From Nocardioides currus (GTDB taxonomy: Bacteria; Actinomycetota; Actinomycetes; Propionibacteriales; Nocardioidaceae): a stretch of 64,000 nucleotides of DNA. Below are positions 45,401 to 54,155 of this stretch, piece after piece; the stretch's first letter is position 1; every line of letters starts with the position of its first letter. The DNA lies in assembly GCF_003057875.1 (NCBI RefSeq), contig NZ_PYXZ01000005.1, forward strand, positions 220,690 through 284,689. Direction: 5' to 3'. The notes beneath the pieces are model-generated. The model did not search any database. It was not told the DNA's origin and saw nothing but the letters and a program-made list of their open reading frames with translations. A program made the position numbers and the translations under genes.

Positions 45401-47439
45401 ACCTGCTCACCGTGATGACACGCGACAAGATGCCGCTCCCCCGGTTCTGGTACCTCCCGGCCACCCACAAGGCGGTCGTGGTCGCGACCGGTGACGACCA
45501 CGGCACGGGCGGAACGGCCGGGCGCCTGAGCACCTACACCGCCGCCGGCGCGCCCGGGTGCTCGGTGGCGAAGTGGGAGTGCCCGCGCTTCACCTCCTAC
45601 ATCTACCCGAACTCGCCGCTGATCAACAACGAGGCGGCCGCGTTCACCGCCGACGGCTTCGAGATCGCCGTGCACCCCGAGAACGGCTGCACCAACTTCA
45701 CCTCGCTCGCCAACCTGCAGTCGGTCTACAACACCAAGATCGCCGAGTGGAGCGACCGCTACGACAGCATCCCCGCGCCCACCACCGGCCGGTTCCACTG
45801 CATGGCGTGGAGCGACTGGGCCTCCCAGCCCAAGGCCGAGCTGGCGGCCGGCATCCGCTTCGACACCAACTACTACTACTGGCCCGGATCGTGGATCGCC
45901 AACCGCCCCGGCTTCATGACCGGGTCCGGCTTCCCGATGCGGTTCACCGACACCGACGGCTCGATGATCGACGTCTTCCAGTCGTCCACGATGATGACCG
46001 ACGAGTCGGGCCAGAGCTACCCGTTCACCCCCGACACGCTGCTCGACCGGGCGCTCGGGTCGCAGGGCTACTACGGGGCGTTCACGGCCAACCTGCACAC
46101 CGACAACCAGACGACCTTCGAGGACACCCAGGTCCTCGCGTCGGCACAGTCGCGGGGCGTCCCGGTGGTCAGCTCGAAGCAGATGCTCACCTGGCTGGAC
46201 GGACGCAACGCCTCGTCCTTCTCCAACATCTCCTACAGCGGCAACACGATGTCCTTCACCGTCAACGTCGGGGCCGGTGCCAACCAGCTGACCTCGATGC
46301 TGCCGACCTCCGGTCCCGGTGGTCGCACCCTGACGACGATCACCCGGGGCGGCACCGCCGTGCCGATCACGCTGATGACGGTCAAGGGCCAGCAGTACGC
46401 CATGTTCGCCGCGGCCTCCGGCGCCCACACCGCGACGTACGTCGTGGGCGGCACGCCCACCATCGCCGAGGCGCAGGCCTCCGCGATCACGGCCGACTCG
46501 GCGAAGCTCACCTGGCAGACGGACGAGCCCGCCACCAGCGCGGTCCTGCTCGGCACCGACGCGGGATCGATGAAGACCGTCGACCGGGTCGGCGGGCGCA
46601 CCGGCGACCACGCCATCACGCTCGACTCGCTGCAGCCCGGCCGCCGCTACGTCTTCCGCGTGCGCTCGACGTCGGCCGACGGCACCGTGGTGACCTGGCC
46701 GGCGCTGGACCAGCGTCCGGCCAGCTTCACGACCCGCAGCCTCGACAGGGCGGCTCCGCGGATCAGTGGGGTCCGGGTGGCGGCGCTGCCCGACGGCACC
46801 GCCCGGGTCACGTGGAGCACCGACGAGCCCGCCACCTCGACGGTCCGCTTCGGACGGGGCACCCGCCTCGGCTCGATCCGGCTCGACGACCGGCTGACCC
46901 GCGACCACGCGGTCGTGCTCACCGGACTCGACGCCCGCCGCGCCTACGGGTTCCGGGTGTCCTCGGCCGACGAGACGGGCAACACCGCGCACGGCGCCGT
47001 ACGCCGCCTGCGGACCGCTCGCCACGGCGTGGGCGTCCAGACGCTCGAGGCGTTCCGCACCGGCACCTGGACGTCGGGGCTCGTGCTCGACGACTCCGGC
47101 TTCGGGTCCTTGACGCTCGCGGGACGCGGCTCCGCGACCTACACCTCGGGGGTCGTCGACTCCGGGCAGAAGGTCGACTGGCTGCGGGCCGTGCTGCACG
47201 GGACGGTCCCGGCCGGCACCAGCGCCACCCTCCAGGTCCGCACCGGGGCCACGTCGAAGGCGGGCGCGTCGTGGTCGGCGTGGACCAGCCCGCGAACGAA
47301 CGGCGACCCGCTCAAGCGGTCGGGACGCTTCCTGCAGTGGCGCCTGAGGCTGACGGCCTCCGGCACCGCGGTCCCGGACATCACCGGCATCGGGTTCACC
47401 AACACCGGCACGCACCACGAGGAGAGCGAGCTCCACTGA
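39424..47439 (+). CDS. Giant secreted multidomain protein: DMF-amidase-beta-like, DUF4082/Big_5 repeats, deacetylase-like and FnIII domains
   Basis: 2671 residues. Signal peptide ~1-39 (ends APAVAAP). Residues ~45-535 resemble the N,N-dimethylformamidase beta-subunit fold ('YRLDIYRMGFYNGDGARF', 'SVGHDEYWS'). ~539-635: Ig-like. Then DUF4082 (638-799), three Big_5 Ig-like domains (800-1109), DUF4082 (1113-1274), two Big_5 (1276-1481), DUF4082 (1485-1646), one Big_5 (1650-1752). ~1765-2000: a GATase/ThuA-like fold ('GPIALVTSDANK'). ~2006-2266: a polysaccharide-deacetylase-like domain with Asp2024-Asp2025 and His2084 but without a full HxxxH. Two fibronectin-III domains (~2344-2529) and a C-terminal beta domain follow. 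No LPXTG or membrane anchor. GGGGGGG precedes the ATG at 39424. Probably acts on extracellular glycans; substrate unknown. Confidence 0.85.
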   Translation: MHDFHAHRRPGRARILLLLLTLVFTGLATWTTAAPAVAAPCDAPVVSPVACENTKVGTPETVWGINGAGDANIQGFATDISVDQGGTVGFKVDTNATSYRLDIYRMGFYNGDGARFVTTVLPTVLNNQPNCITAAATGLVDCGNWTQNASWQVPADAVSGIYFAHAVRTDGTAGESHIMFVVRDDDGRSNLLFQTSDTTWQAYNTYGGNSLYTGSPAGRAYKVSYNRPFTTRANAPEDWVFNAEYPMVRFLESNGYDVSYTTGVDTDRRGNELTEHKTFLSVGHDEYWSGTQRTNVELARAAGVNLAFFSGNEVFWKTRWENSIDGSGTPHRTLVSYKETHANAKIDPAGASTWTGTWRDPRFSPPGDGGRPENALTGTIFTMNCCAIDMQVGASDGKMRFWRNTRVANLTGNQTTTVGTNTIGYEWDEDLDNGSRPAGAFRVSETDGSGQRITDQGTDYSQGPGTHAMTMYRAPSGALVFGAGTIQWSWGLDSRHDRGSAPADVAAQQATVNLLADMGAQPTTMRPGLVAAAASTDTVAPTSTITSPAAGATVEVGTPLTVTGTAADTGGGRVGGVEVSTDNGTTWHRATGRESWTYTFTPSTNGSLTIRTRATDDSARTQVPGAGTTITVGAPPTACPCSIWPGTATPQRTDSDTDAVELGVKFRASTNGLVTGIRYYKPVETSGTHVGSLWSSTGTRLANVTFTNESASGWQQATFPTPVAVTAGTTYVASYFTPSRYAVSSAYFTSATTRGPLTALANGTDGGNGLYRYTSTAGAFPNLSFNSENYWVDVVFSDTDTTKPTVSARTPAVGATGVAVGVAPTATFSETVQQATVAFQLTTPGGAVVPATTSYDAASRTATLNPSAALAASTTYTARVSGAKDTAGNTMDPVTWTFTTGTADTTKPTVTARTPAVGATGVSVGVAPTATFSEAVQQSTIAFELRTPGGAVVPSTTAYNASTRVATLTPNAALAGTTTYTVNLTGARDPSNNLMDPVTWTFTTETPDTTKPTVTARTPAPAATGVPVATEVTATFSEAVQQSTIAFELRTPGGAVVPSTTAYNATTRVATLTPTGSLNPSTTYTVNLTGAKDPSGNTMDPLTWTFTTLASSYGCPCSIWAPTATPARTDSDTDSVELGVKFRAATNGFVTGIRYYKPVETSGTHVGSLWSSTGTRLATVNFTNESASGWQEATFTTPVAVTAGTTYVASYFTPTRYAVTSAYFTSATTRGPLTALANGTDGGNGLYRYSSTAGVFPNQSFNSENYWVDVVFADNDTTKPTVTTRTPAPGATNVVLGATPTAVFDEAVDPASIAFELRTSGGTLVPSTTAYNAGSRTATLTPDAALAASTTYTVNLSGARDPAGNVMNAISWTFTTEAPDTTKPTVTSTNPAAGAPSVLPGTDVSGVFSEAVQQSTITVELRNPANALVAGTTAYNAGTRTVTLTPNAALASGTTYTATISGAKDVSGNTMNPFSWTFTTSSSTYSCPCTIFPSTATPERTDADTSSVELGVKFRAATNGYITGIRYYKPAVTTGTHVGSLWTSTGTRLGQVTFTNETASGWQQATFASPIAVTAGTTYVASYFTPSRYVVSSAYFAPGAVTRGPLTALAHSEGGNGVYRYTGSASTFPDNTYQGENYWVDVVFSETSDDGLPPTVTTRVPAAGTSGVSATVRPSATFSEGVVAGSISMVLRNSATSAVVASTTSYDSTSLTATLTPSLQLAYSTPFTVTLSGARDPSGNVMAPVTWSFETAAAPPPPPTSGPGGPIALVTSDANKSSTYLLEIARAEGLNEYANLKNTDLSATTLAPYSAVVLGNVAITDTQVTALTSWVNAGGNLVLMRPDSRLNSLAGLVTQTGTVSNGYLKVATSTEAGAGITSDTMQFHGAAQRYSLTGGATSVAELFTTASAGTGQPAVSLRTVGSSGGQVASFTYDLAQSIIQTRQGNPAWAGTERDGTAPIRSNDMFFGAGGTDWVDLTKVSIPQADEQQRLLANLLTVMTRDKMPLPRFWYLPATHKAVVVATGDDHGTGGTAGRLSTYTAAGAPGCSVAKWECPRFTSYIYPNSPLINNEAAAFTADGFEIAVHPENGCTNFTSLANLQSVYNTKIAEWSDRYDSIPAPTTGRFHCMAWSDWASQPKAELAAGIRFDTNYYYWPGSWIANRPGFMTGSGFPMRFTDTDGSMIDVFQSSTMMTDESGQSYPFTPDTLLDRALGSQGYYGAFTANLHTDNQTTFEDTQVLASAQSRGVPVVSSKQMLTWLDGRNASSFSNISYSGNTMSFTVNVGAGANQLTSMLPTSGPGGRTLTTITRGGTAVPITLMTVKGQQYAMFAAASGAHTATYVVGGTPTIAEAQASAITADSAKLTWQTDEPATSAVLLGTDAGSMKTVDRVGGRTGDHAITLDSLQPGRRYVFRVRSTSADGTVVTWPALDQRPASFTTRSLDRAAPRISGVRVAALPDGTARVTWSTDEPATSTVRFGRGTRLGSIRLDDRLTRDHAVVLTGLDARRAYGFRVSSADETGNTAHGAVRRLRTARHGVGVQTLEAFRTGTWTSGLVLDDSGFGSLTLAGRGSATYTSGVVDSGQKVDWLRAVLHGTVPAGTSATLQVRTGATSKAGASWSAWTSPRTNGDPLKRSGRFLQWRLRLTASGTAVPDITGIGFTNTGTHHEESELH

Positions 47440-47457
47440 TCCAGGTGGTGGAGACGC

Positions 47458-47811
47458 TCAGATCTGGTCGAGCAGCCACGACGGGCTGAGCACGACGACC
47501 GGGGAGACGTTGGCCGCCAGCGCACGATCGGCGGTCACCACCGCGACCCGCCCCGAGGCGGCGGTGGCCTGCCGGCGGACCTCCGAGTCGCCGTCCTTGG
47601 GCGCGTGCACGGTCAGGACGTGGGCGTCACGACCGGCCCGCACGCCGCCCTTGGCCGCTCCCTCCAGCACGAGCACGATCCGGTCGTAGCCGACGTCGCC
47701 GATGAGCAGGCGCTCGTGGAGGCGTCGGGCCGCGCCCGCGCGGTCATTCCACCAGCCGTCCGGGACGGACCCGACGACGTTGGCGCCGTCGACGACCAGG
47801 ACGGACGTCAT
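47458..47811 (-). CDS. NYN/PIN-like small nuclease-fold protein
   Basis: This 117-residue protein starts MTSVLVVDGANVVGSVPDGWW. Acidic residues sit where NYN/PIN nucleases bind metal: Asp in 'VVDGANVVG', Asp in 'PKDGDSEVRRQA', Asp in 'VVTADRALAANV'. 'TVHAPKDGDSEV' and 'VVTADRAL' are typical of YacP/PIN-like folds. Database names for similar proteins vary (some read 'NTP pyrophosphohydrolase'), which I doubt. Predicted RNA cleavage is inference. The start is preceded by a perfect 18-bp palindrome instead of a ribosome-binding site. Confidence 0.65.
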   Translation of the reverse strand: MTSVLVVDGANVVGSVPDGWWNDRAGAARRLHERLLIGDVGYDRIVLVLEGAAKGGVRAGRDAHVLTVHAPKDGDSEVRRQATAASGRVAVVTADRALAANVSPVVVLSPSWLLDQI

Positions 47812-47817
47812 GAGGAC

Positions 47818-47835
47818 CGCCGGTTCGAACCGGCG
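47818..47835. promoter_or_regulatory. Perfect 18-bp palindrome directly upstream of the NYN-like gene
   Basis: CGCCGGTTCGAACCGGCG is its own reverse complement. It begins 7 nt before the ATG at 47811 and takes the place of a Shine-Dalgarno sequence. It could be an operator or an RNA hairpin. It resembles the T-arm of a tRNA (GGTTCGAACC), but no tRNA is present. Confidence 0.6.
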
Positions 47836-47857
47836 AAGCCCATGACGTCAGGGCTTC
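47835..47857 (-). terminator. Hairpin after ffh
   Basis: GAAGCCC and GGGCTTC (7 bp, perfect) enclose a 9-nt loop, ATGACGTCA. It begins 3 nt after the ffh stop codon. There is no T-tract. Confidence 0.5.
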
Positions 47858-47860
47858 CCG

Positions 47861-49423
47861 TCATTTGAGGAACTTCGAGAAGTCCTTCGGCAGGTCGAGG
47901 GCGGCCGCGGCCTTCTCGTAGTCGACGTCCTCGCCGGTGCCGAAGGGGTTGGCGCTCTTCTGCGCGGCCGCCGCCTTCGCCGCGGCGGCGTCCTGCGCGG
48001 CCTTCGCGGGGTTGCCGGAGGCCCGGCGGCCCTTCTTCTTCGGCTGCTGCTTGGCCTGGCGCTTGCCGGGGCCGACACCACCGGGCATGCCGGGGATGGC
48101 CGGCATCCCGGGCACCCCGCCCCCGCCCATCATCGACTTCATCATCTTCTTCGCCTCGAAGAAGCGGTCGACGAGCTGGTTGACGTCGGAGACCTGGCGA
48201 CCCGAGCCCTTGGCGATCCGGGCGCGGCGCGAGCCGTCGATGATCTTGGGGTTGTCACGCTCGGCGGGCGTCATCGACTGGATGATCGCCTGGATGCGGT
48301 CGATCTCGCGCTCGTCGAAGTTCTCCAGCTGGTCTCGGAACTGCCCCATCCCGGGCAGCATCCCCATGATCTTCGACATCGACCCCAGCTTGCGGATCTG
48401 CTGCATCTGCTTGAGGAAGTCGTCGAGGGTGAAGTCGCCGGTCTCGAGCAGCTTCTCGGCGGCCTTGCGCGACTCGGCCTCGTCGAAGCTCTTCTCGGCC
48501 TGCTCGATCAGGGTCAGCATGTCGCCCATGTCGAGGATGCGCGAGGCCATCCGGTCGGGGTGGAAGAGGTCGAAGTCGGTCATCTTCTCGCCGGCCGAGG
48601 CGAACATGACCGGCTTGCCGGTGATCGAGGCGATCGACAGCGCGGCACCACCGCGGGCGTCGCCGTCGAGCTTGGTCAGCACCACGCCGTCGTAGCCCAC
48701 GCCGTCGAGGAACAGCTGCGCGGTCGTGACCGCGTCCTGGCCGATCATCGCGTCGACGACGAACAGCACCTCGTCGGGCTGCACGGCGTCGCGGATGTCG
48801 GCCGCCTGCTTCATCAGCTCGGCGTCGACGCCGAGGCGGCCGGCGGTGTCGATGATGACGACGTCGTGCAGGGTGCGCTTCGCGTGCTCGATGGCCTCGC
48901 GGGCGACCGCGACCGGGTCGCCGACGCCGTTGCCGGGGGCCGGGGCGAAGACGGGCACGCCGACGCGCTCACCGTTGACCTGGAGCTGCTGGACCGCGTT
49001 GGGGCGCTGGAGGTCGGCCGCGACGAGGACCGGGGTCTTGTCCTGGTCCTTGAGCCAGAGCGCGAGCTTGGCCGCCAGCGTCGTCTTGCCGGCACCCTGG
49101 AGGCCGGCCAGCATGATGACGGTCGGGCCGGTCTTGGCGTAGCGCAGGCGGCGGGTCTCGCCGCCGAGGATCGTGACGAGCTCCTCGTTGACGATCTTGA
49201 CGACCTGCTGGGCGGGGTTCAGCGCACCGCTGACCTCCTCGCCGCGCGCCCGCTCCTTGACGGCCGCGACGAACTCCTTGACCACCGGCAGCGCGACGTC
49301 GGCCTCGAGCAGCGCGATGCGGATCTCGCGCGCGGTGGCGTCGATGTCGGCCTCGGACAGCTTGCCCTTGCCGCGCAGGTGCTTGAAGGTGTCGGCGAGC
49401 CGGTCGGAAAGTGTGGCGAACAA
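47861..49423 (-). CDS. ffh: Signal recognition particle protein Ffh (SRP54)
   Basis: Ffh binds SRP RNA and signal sequences and delivers ribosomes to FtsY. This 520-residue protein has the N domain (FATLSDRLADTFKHLRGKGKL), the GTPase motifs 'GLQGAGKTTLAAKLA', 'DTAGRLGVD', 'VLTKLDGDARGGAALS', and the Met-rich M domain ('KIMGMLPGMGQF', 'FFEAKKMMKSMMGGGG'). A Gly/Pro-rich and Ala/Lys-rich tail follows. The TTG at 49423 gives the conserved LFATLSDRL start and lies after AGAGGA. A TAGGCT box lies ~65 nt upstream. Confidence 0.96.
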   Translation of the reverse strand: MFATLSDRLADTFKHLRGKGKLSEADIDATAREIRIALLEADVALPVVKEFVAAVKERARGEEVSGALNPAQQVVKIVNEELVTILGGETRRLRYAKTGPTVIMLAGLQGAGKTTLAAKLALWLKDQDKTPVLVAADLQRPNAVQQLQVNGERVGVPVFAPAPGNGVGDPVAVAREAIEHAKRTLHDVVIIDTAGRLGVDAELMKQAADIRDAVQPDEVLFVVDAMIGQDAVTTAQLFLDGVGYDGVVLTKLDGDARGGAALSIASITGKPVMFASAGEKMTDFDLFHPDRMASRILDMGDMLTLIEQAEKSFDEAESRKAAEKLLETGDFTLDDFLKQMQQIRKLGSMSKIMGMLPGMGQFRDQLENFDEREIDRIQAIIQSMTPAERDNPKIIDGSRRARIAKGSGRQVSDVNQLVDRFFEAKKMMKSMMGGGGVPGMPAIPGMPGGVGPGKRQAKQQPKKKGRRASGNPAKAAQDAAAAKAAAAQKSANPFGTGEDVDYEKAAAALDLPKDFSKFLK

Positions 49424-49487
49424 GTGCGTGGGTCCTCTGGTCTGGCGGTCGGTGGGCCGCGACACGCGGCGCCGGGGACGTCGTCCC

Positions 49488-49493
49488 AGCCTA
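49488..49493 (-). promoter_or_regulatory. Candidate -10 box of ffh
   Basis: Minus strand TAGGCT, ~65 nt upstream of the TTG start and just after the glnD stop. The leader would contain the AGAGGA ribosome-binding site. Confidence 0.4.
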
Positions 49494-49515
49494 ACCGGGC
49501 AGCGTCAGCGCCCGC

Positions 49516-51771
49516 TCATCCTCCTCGCAGGGGATCTCGGGCGACCGTGCCGAGGAGCGCGTCGCGGACCGCGTGGGCGGCCTCGGCGGCCCGGGTCTCC
49601 GACAGCGCCCCGGCGTCGCGTTCCTGGACGTAGAACACGTCGACCGCCTGTGGCCCCAGCGTCGAGACGTGCGCCGAGCGCACCGACAGCTCGAGGGCGG
49701 CCAGCGCCTGGCAGACCAGCCACACGACGCCGGGCCGGTCGTCCATCCGCACCTCCAGCACGGTCGAGCGGCGTGACGCGTCGGCGCGTACGACGACGAC
49801 GGGCTCGAGGCGGGTGGGGGCCGGTCTGCTGAGCCTGCCGGCGGCGTCGAGCCGGCCCTCGCTGATCGCGACCAGCCGCTCGCGCAGCACCGCCGCGTCG
49901 AGCTCGGGCTCGGCGACCTCCCACACCGACGCGCCGACGACGGCGCCCGAGCCCTCCTGGGCCCACGCCCGCGCCGAGCGGACGGTCACCCGCTGCAGCG
50001 CGAGCACGGCCGCGGCATCGGCCAGCAGCCCCACCCGGTCGGGGGCCAGCACGACCACCCGCGCGCCAGCGTCGTCGGGCTCGACGGCGACGGACACTCC
50101 CCCGCGGCGTACGACGTCCGGCACCGGCAGGTCGCCCGACTCCATGGCGTACGGCGACGCCTCGCCACCCACGGCGGCCAGCGCGTGCCGGTGCAGCCGA
50201 TCGACCAGCCCCGCTCGCCACGCCGACCAGGCCTTGGCGGACGCCGCCCGGGAGTCGGCCTCGGTCAGGGCGCGAAGCAGGGCCAGCGCCTCGGCGCCGG
50301 GGACCTTCGCGAGGAGCGCCTCCACGGTGGCGGGGTCGTCCGGGTCGCGCGAGGTGGCCATGGCCGACAGCAGCAGGTGGTGACGCACGAGCAGGGCGAC
50401 CAGGTCGGCGGCCGCGGCGTCGAACCCCATCCGGGTCGCGATCTCGCGGGCCAGCGGCTCGCCGGCGATCGAGTGCTCGGTGAGCTGGCCCTTGCCGATG
50501 TCGTGCAGCAGGGCGGCGACCAGCAGCACGTCGGGGCGTGCGACGTGGCGGATCAGCGCCGCGGCCTCGATGCAGGTCTCGATGACGTGCCGGTCGACCG
50601 TGAAGCGGTGGATGGGCGAGGCGTGGGGCAGCGTTCGGATCCGGTCCCACTCCGGCAGGATCCCGGCCACGGCGCCGGTCTCCTCGAGGGTCTCCCAGAC
50701 CGGGAGCAGCCCGCGACCGCTCGCGAGGAGGCTGACGAGGGCGTCGCGGGCCTCGTCGGGCCACGGGTCGGGCAGCGGAGGGCACTCCCGCACCAGCCGT
50801 GCGGCCGTCGCCGGGGCCAGCACGACGTCGCGCTCGGCGGCCTCGGCGGCGGCCCGCAGCAGCATGACCGGGTCGAGGTCGGGCCTCGCCCTGGCGTCCA
50901 GCACCACCTCCCCCCGGGAGAGGGCGATGCCGGGCGCGATGGGTTCGAGCTGGGGCCGGCGCGCGCCCCGCACGGAGACCGGGCGGGCCAGCACGTCCTC
51001 GACGCGCCGCCACGTCAGCCGGGAGAGGTGGCTGATGCGACGACCGATCTCGCGCACGTGCCTCTGCGCGGCCTCGGCGTCGTCGAGGCCGAGCGCATCG
51101 GCGAGCGGCGCCCAGACCTCGGGAGCGATGCGGTCGCTCGCGCGGCCGATCTCGGCGTGGAGGAGGTCGCGCACGTCCAGGAGCGACTGGCGCGCCGACT
51201 CGAGCTCGAGGCCGCTTGCGTCGACCAGCCAGGTCGCCTCCAGCGCCTTCAGGACGGTCGCGTCCCGCAGGCCTCCCTCCGACTCCTTGATGTCGGGCAC
51301 CGACGCGTGCGCGAGCTCGCCGACGACCTCGTGCCGCTTGGCGACCAGGTCGCGGAGCGCGGGCAGCCGCTCGCGTGCCTGGCGGCGCCACGCCGCGAGC
51401 ATCGTCGCGCGCAGCCGCAGGGTGAGGTTGGGGTCACCGGCCAGGTGCCGGATGTCGAGCAGGCCGAGGGCCACCTTGAGGTCGTCGCCGGCTGCGGTGG
51501 TCATGTGGCTCATCGAGCGCACCGAGTGGTCCAGGCGCGAGCCCGAGTCCCACAGCGGATACCAGACCTGCTCGGCCACGGCCCCCGGGTCGAGGCCGTC
51601 GTCGTGCACCAGGACGACGTCGAGGTCGGACTGGGGCGCGAGCTCGCCACGGCCGTAGCCGCCGGCCGCGATCAGCGCGACGCCCGTGTCCGGACCCCCG
51701 GCCCGGTCGTAGGCCGCCCGGCAGAGCTCGTCCGCGGCCTCGGTCCTGGTCGTGCGCTCGATCGCCGTCAT
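49516..51771 (-). CDS. glnD: [Protein-PII] nucleotidyltransferase / deadenylylase
   Basis: GlnD adds or removes a nucleotide on the PII T-loop Tyr in response to glutamine; in actinobacteria the modification is adenylylation. This 751-residue protein has a nucleotidyltransferase domain ('AAGGYGRGELAPQSDLDVVLV'), a linker with 'VPDIKESEGGLRD', an HD domain ('HRFTVDRHVIE', 'LLVAALLHDIGKG') and two ACT domains (~580-751). It is shorter than the E. coli enzyme (~890). The ATG at 51771 is 4 nt after the upstream glnK stop, so it is co-translated with it. Confidence 0.94.
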   Translation of the reverse strand: MTAIERTTRTEAADELCRAAYDRAGGPDTGVALIAAGGYGRGELAPQSDLDVVLVHDDGLDPGAVAEQVWYPLWDSGSRLDHSVRSMSHMTTAAGDDLKVALGLLDIRHLAGDPNLTLRLRATMLAAWRRQARERLPALRDLVAKRHEVVGELAHASVPDIKESEGGLRDATVLKALEATWLVDASGLELESARQSLLDVRDLLHAEIGRASDRIAPEVWAPLADALGLDDAEAAQRHVREIGRRISHLSRLTWRRVEDVLARPVSVRGARRPQLEPIAPGIALSRGEVVLDARARPDLDPVMLLRAAAEAAERDVVLAPATAARLVRECPPLPDPWPDEARDALVSLLASGRGLLPVWETLEETGAVAGILPEWDRIRTLPHASPIHRFTVDRHVIETCIEAAALIRHVARPDVLLVAALLHDIGKGQLTEHSIAGEPLAREIATRMGFDAAAADLVALLVRHHLLLSAMATSRDPDDPATVEALLAKVPGAEALALLRALTEADSRAASAKAWSAWRAGLVDRLHRHALAAVGGEASPYAMESGDLPVPDVVRRGGVSVAVEPDDAGARVVVLAPDRVGLLADAAAVLALQRVTVRSARAWAQEGSGAVVGASVWEVAEPELDAAVLRERLVAISEGRLDAAGRLSRPAPTRLEPVVVVRADASRRSTVLEVRMDDRPGVVWLVCQALAALELSVRSAHVSTLGPQAVDVFYVQERDAGALSETRAAEAAHAVRDALLGTVARDPLRGG

Positions 51772-51775
51772 CGGC

Positions 51776-52192
<417 letters not shown>

Positions 52193-52193
<1 letters not shown>

Positions 52194-52233
52194 GCTCCCG
52201 CCCCGCCGGGTCGGACCCGGCGGGGCGGGAGCC
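52193..52233 (-). terminator. Long perfect hairpin terminator after the amtB-proximal glnK
   Basis: A perfect 19-bp stem (GGCTCCCGCCCCGCCGGGT and its complement) closes a 3-nt loop. It starts ~30 nt past the stop of the amtB-glnK unit. No T-tract. It should separate amtB-glnK from glnK-glnD transcription. Confidence 0.75.
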
Positions 52234-52240
52234 TTGCGCG

Positions 52241-52262
52241 TCAGTGGTGACTCAGTGGTGAC
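52241..52262. repeat. Two tandem copies of an 11-bp sequence
   Basis: TCAGTGGTGAC occurs twice without a gap (52241-52251 and 52252-52262), directly next to the glnK stop codon at 52263. It looks like a slippage duplication. Confidence 0.7.
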
Positions 52263-53914
<1,652 letters not shown>

Positions 53915-53964
53915 AGAACCTCCAGTTGATCAAGCAGGGAAACGTTCGGGGTGGGCCTCCGGGG

Positions 53965-53984
53965 GCATGACGCCGCTGTCATGC
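53965..53984 (-). promoter_or_regulatory. Inverted repeat upstream of amtB (proximal)
   Basis: GCATGAC-GCCGCT-GTCATGC: 7-bp perfect arms and a 6-nt spacer, ~50 nt upstream of the amtB GTG. Possible operator of a nitrogen regulator, or an mRNA leader hairpin. It does not match the GlnR consensus. Confidence 0.45.
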
Positions 53985-54044
53985 GAGGAGCCGACCTGAT
54001 GGCGACAACCCTGCGCCGACGACATTTCGCTGCTCGCCGCTTCA

Positions 54045-54062
54045 TGTTGCGGGCGGGCAACA
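54045..54062 (-). promoter_or_regulatory. Inverted repeat upstream of amtB (distal)
   Basis: TGTTGC-GGGCGG-GCAACA: 6-bp perfect arms and a 6-nt spacer, ~79 bp centre to centre from the proximal repeat. A weak GlnR-like half site (GTTAC then GTGAAC) lies at about 54078-54094. Confidence 0.4.
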
Positions 54063-54143
54063 GATTCGCCGGTCGTGTTACGTCCGTGTGAACTGGTCCG
54101 ACGCGCAGGTCGCACGCCGCGGCGTGCTCGACAGCGCCCTCGA

Positions 54144-54149
54144 TACACT
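54144..54149 (+). promoter_or_regulatory. Leaderless -10 box of the glycosyltransferase cassette
   Basis: TACACT, then CCGGGC, then the GTG at 54156. The spacing is the same 6 nt as at several other genes. It indicates that the cassette has its own promoter, divergent from amtB. Confidence 0.5.
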
Positions 54150-54155
54150 CCGGGC

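Noticed and set aside
39322..47436. A 2704-codon open frame on the minus strand opposite the giant secreted protein
   Set aside because: It is a by-product of extreme GC bias and repeats: its translation is Arg/Gly/Val-rich with no domain, signal or start context, whereas the plus-strand frame has a signal peptide and recognisable domains.
47818..47857. Possible tRNA (GGTTCGAACC T-arm-like sequence)
   Set aside because: Only a palindrome and one short hairpin are present; no acceptor stem, anticodon arm or ~75-nt cloverleaf can be drawn.
53915..54110. GlnR operator upstream of amtB
   Set aside because: Only one weak half-site-like sequence (GTTAC...GTGAAC) is seen; the full two-site consensus is absent, so I do not call it as a feature.
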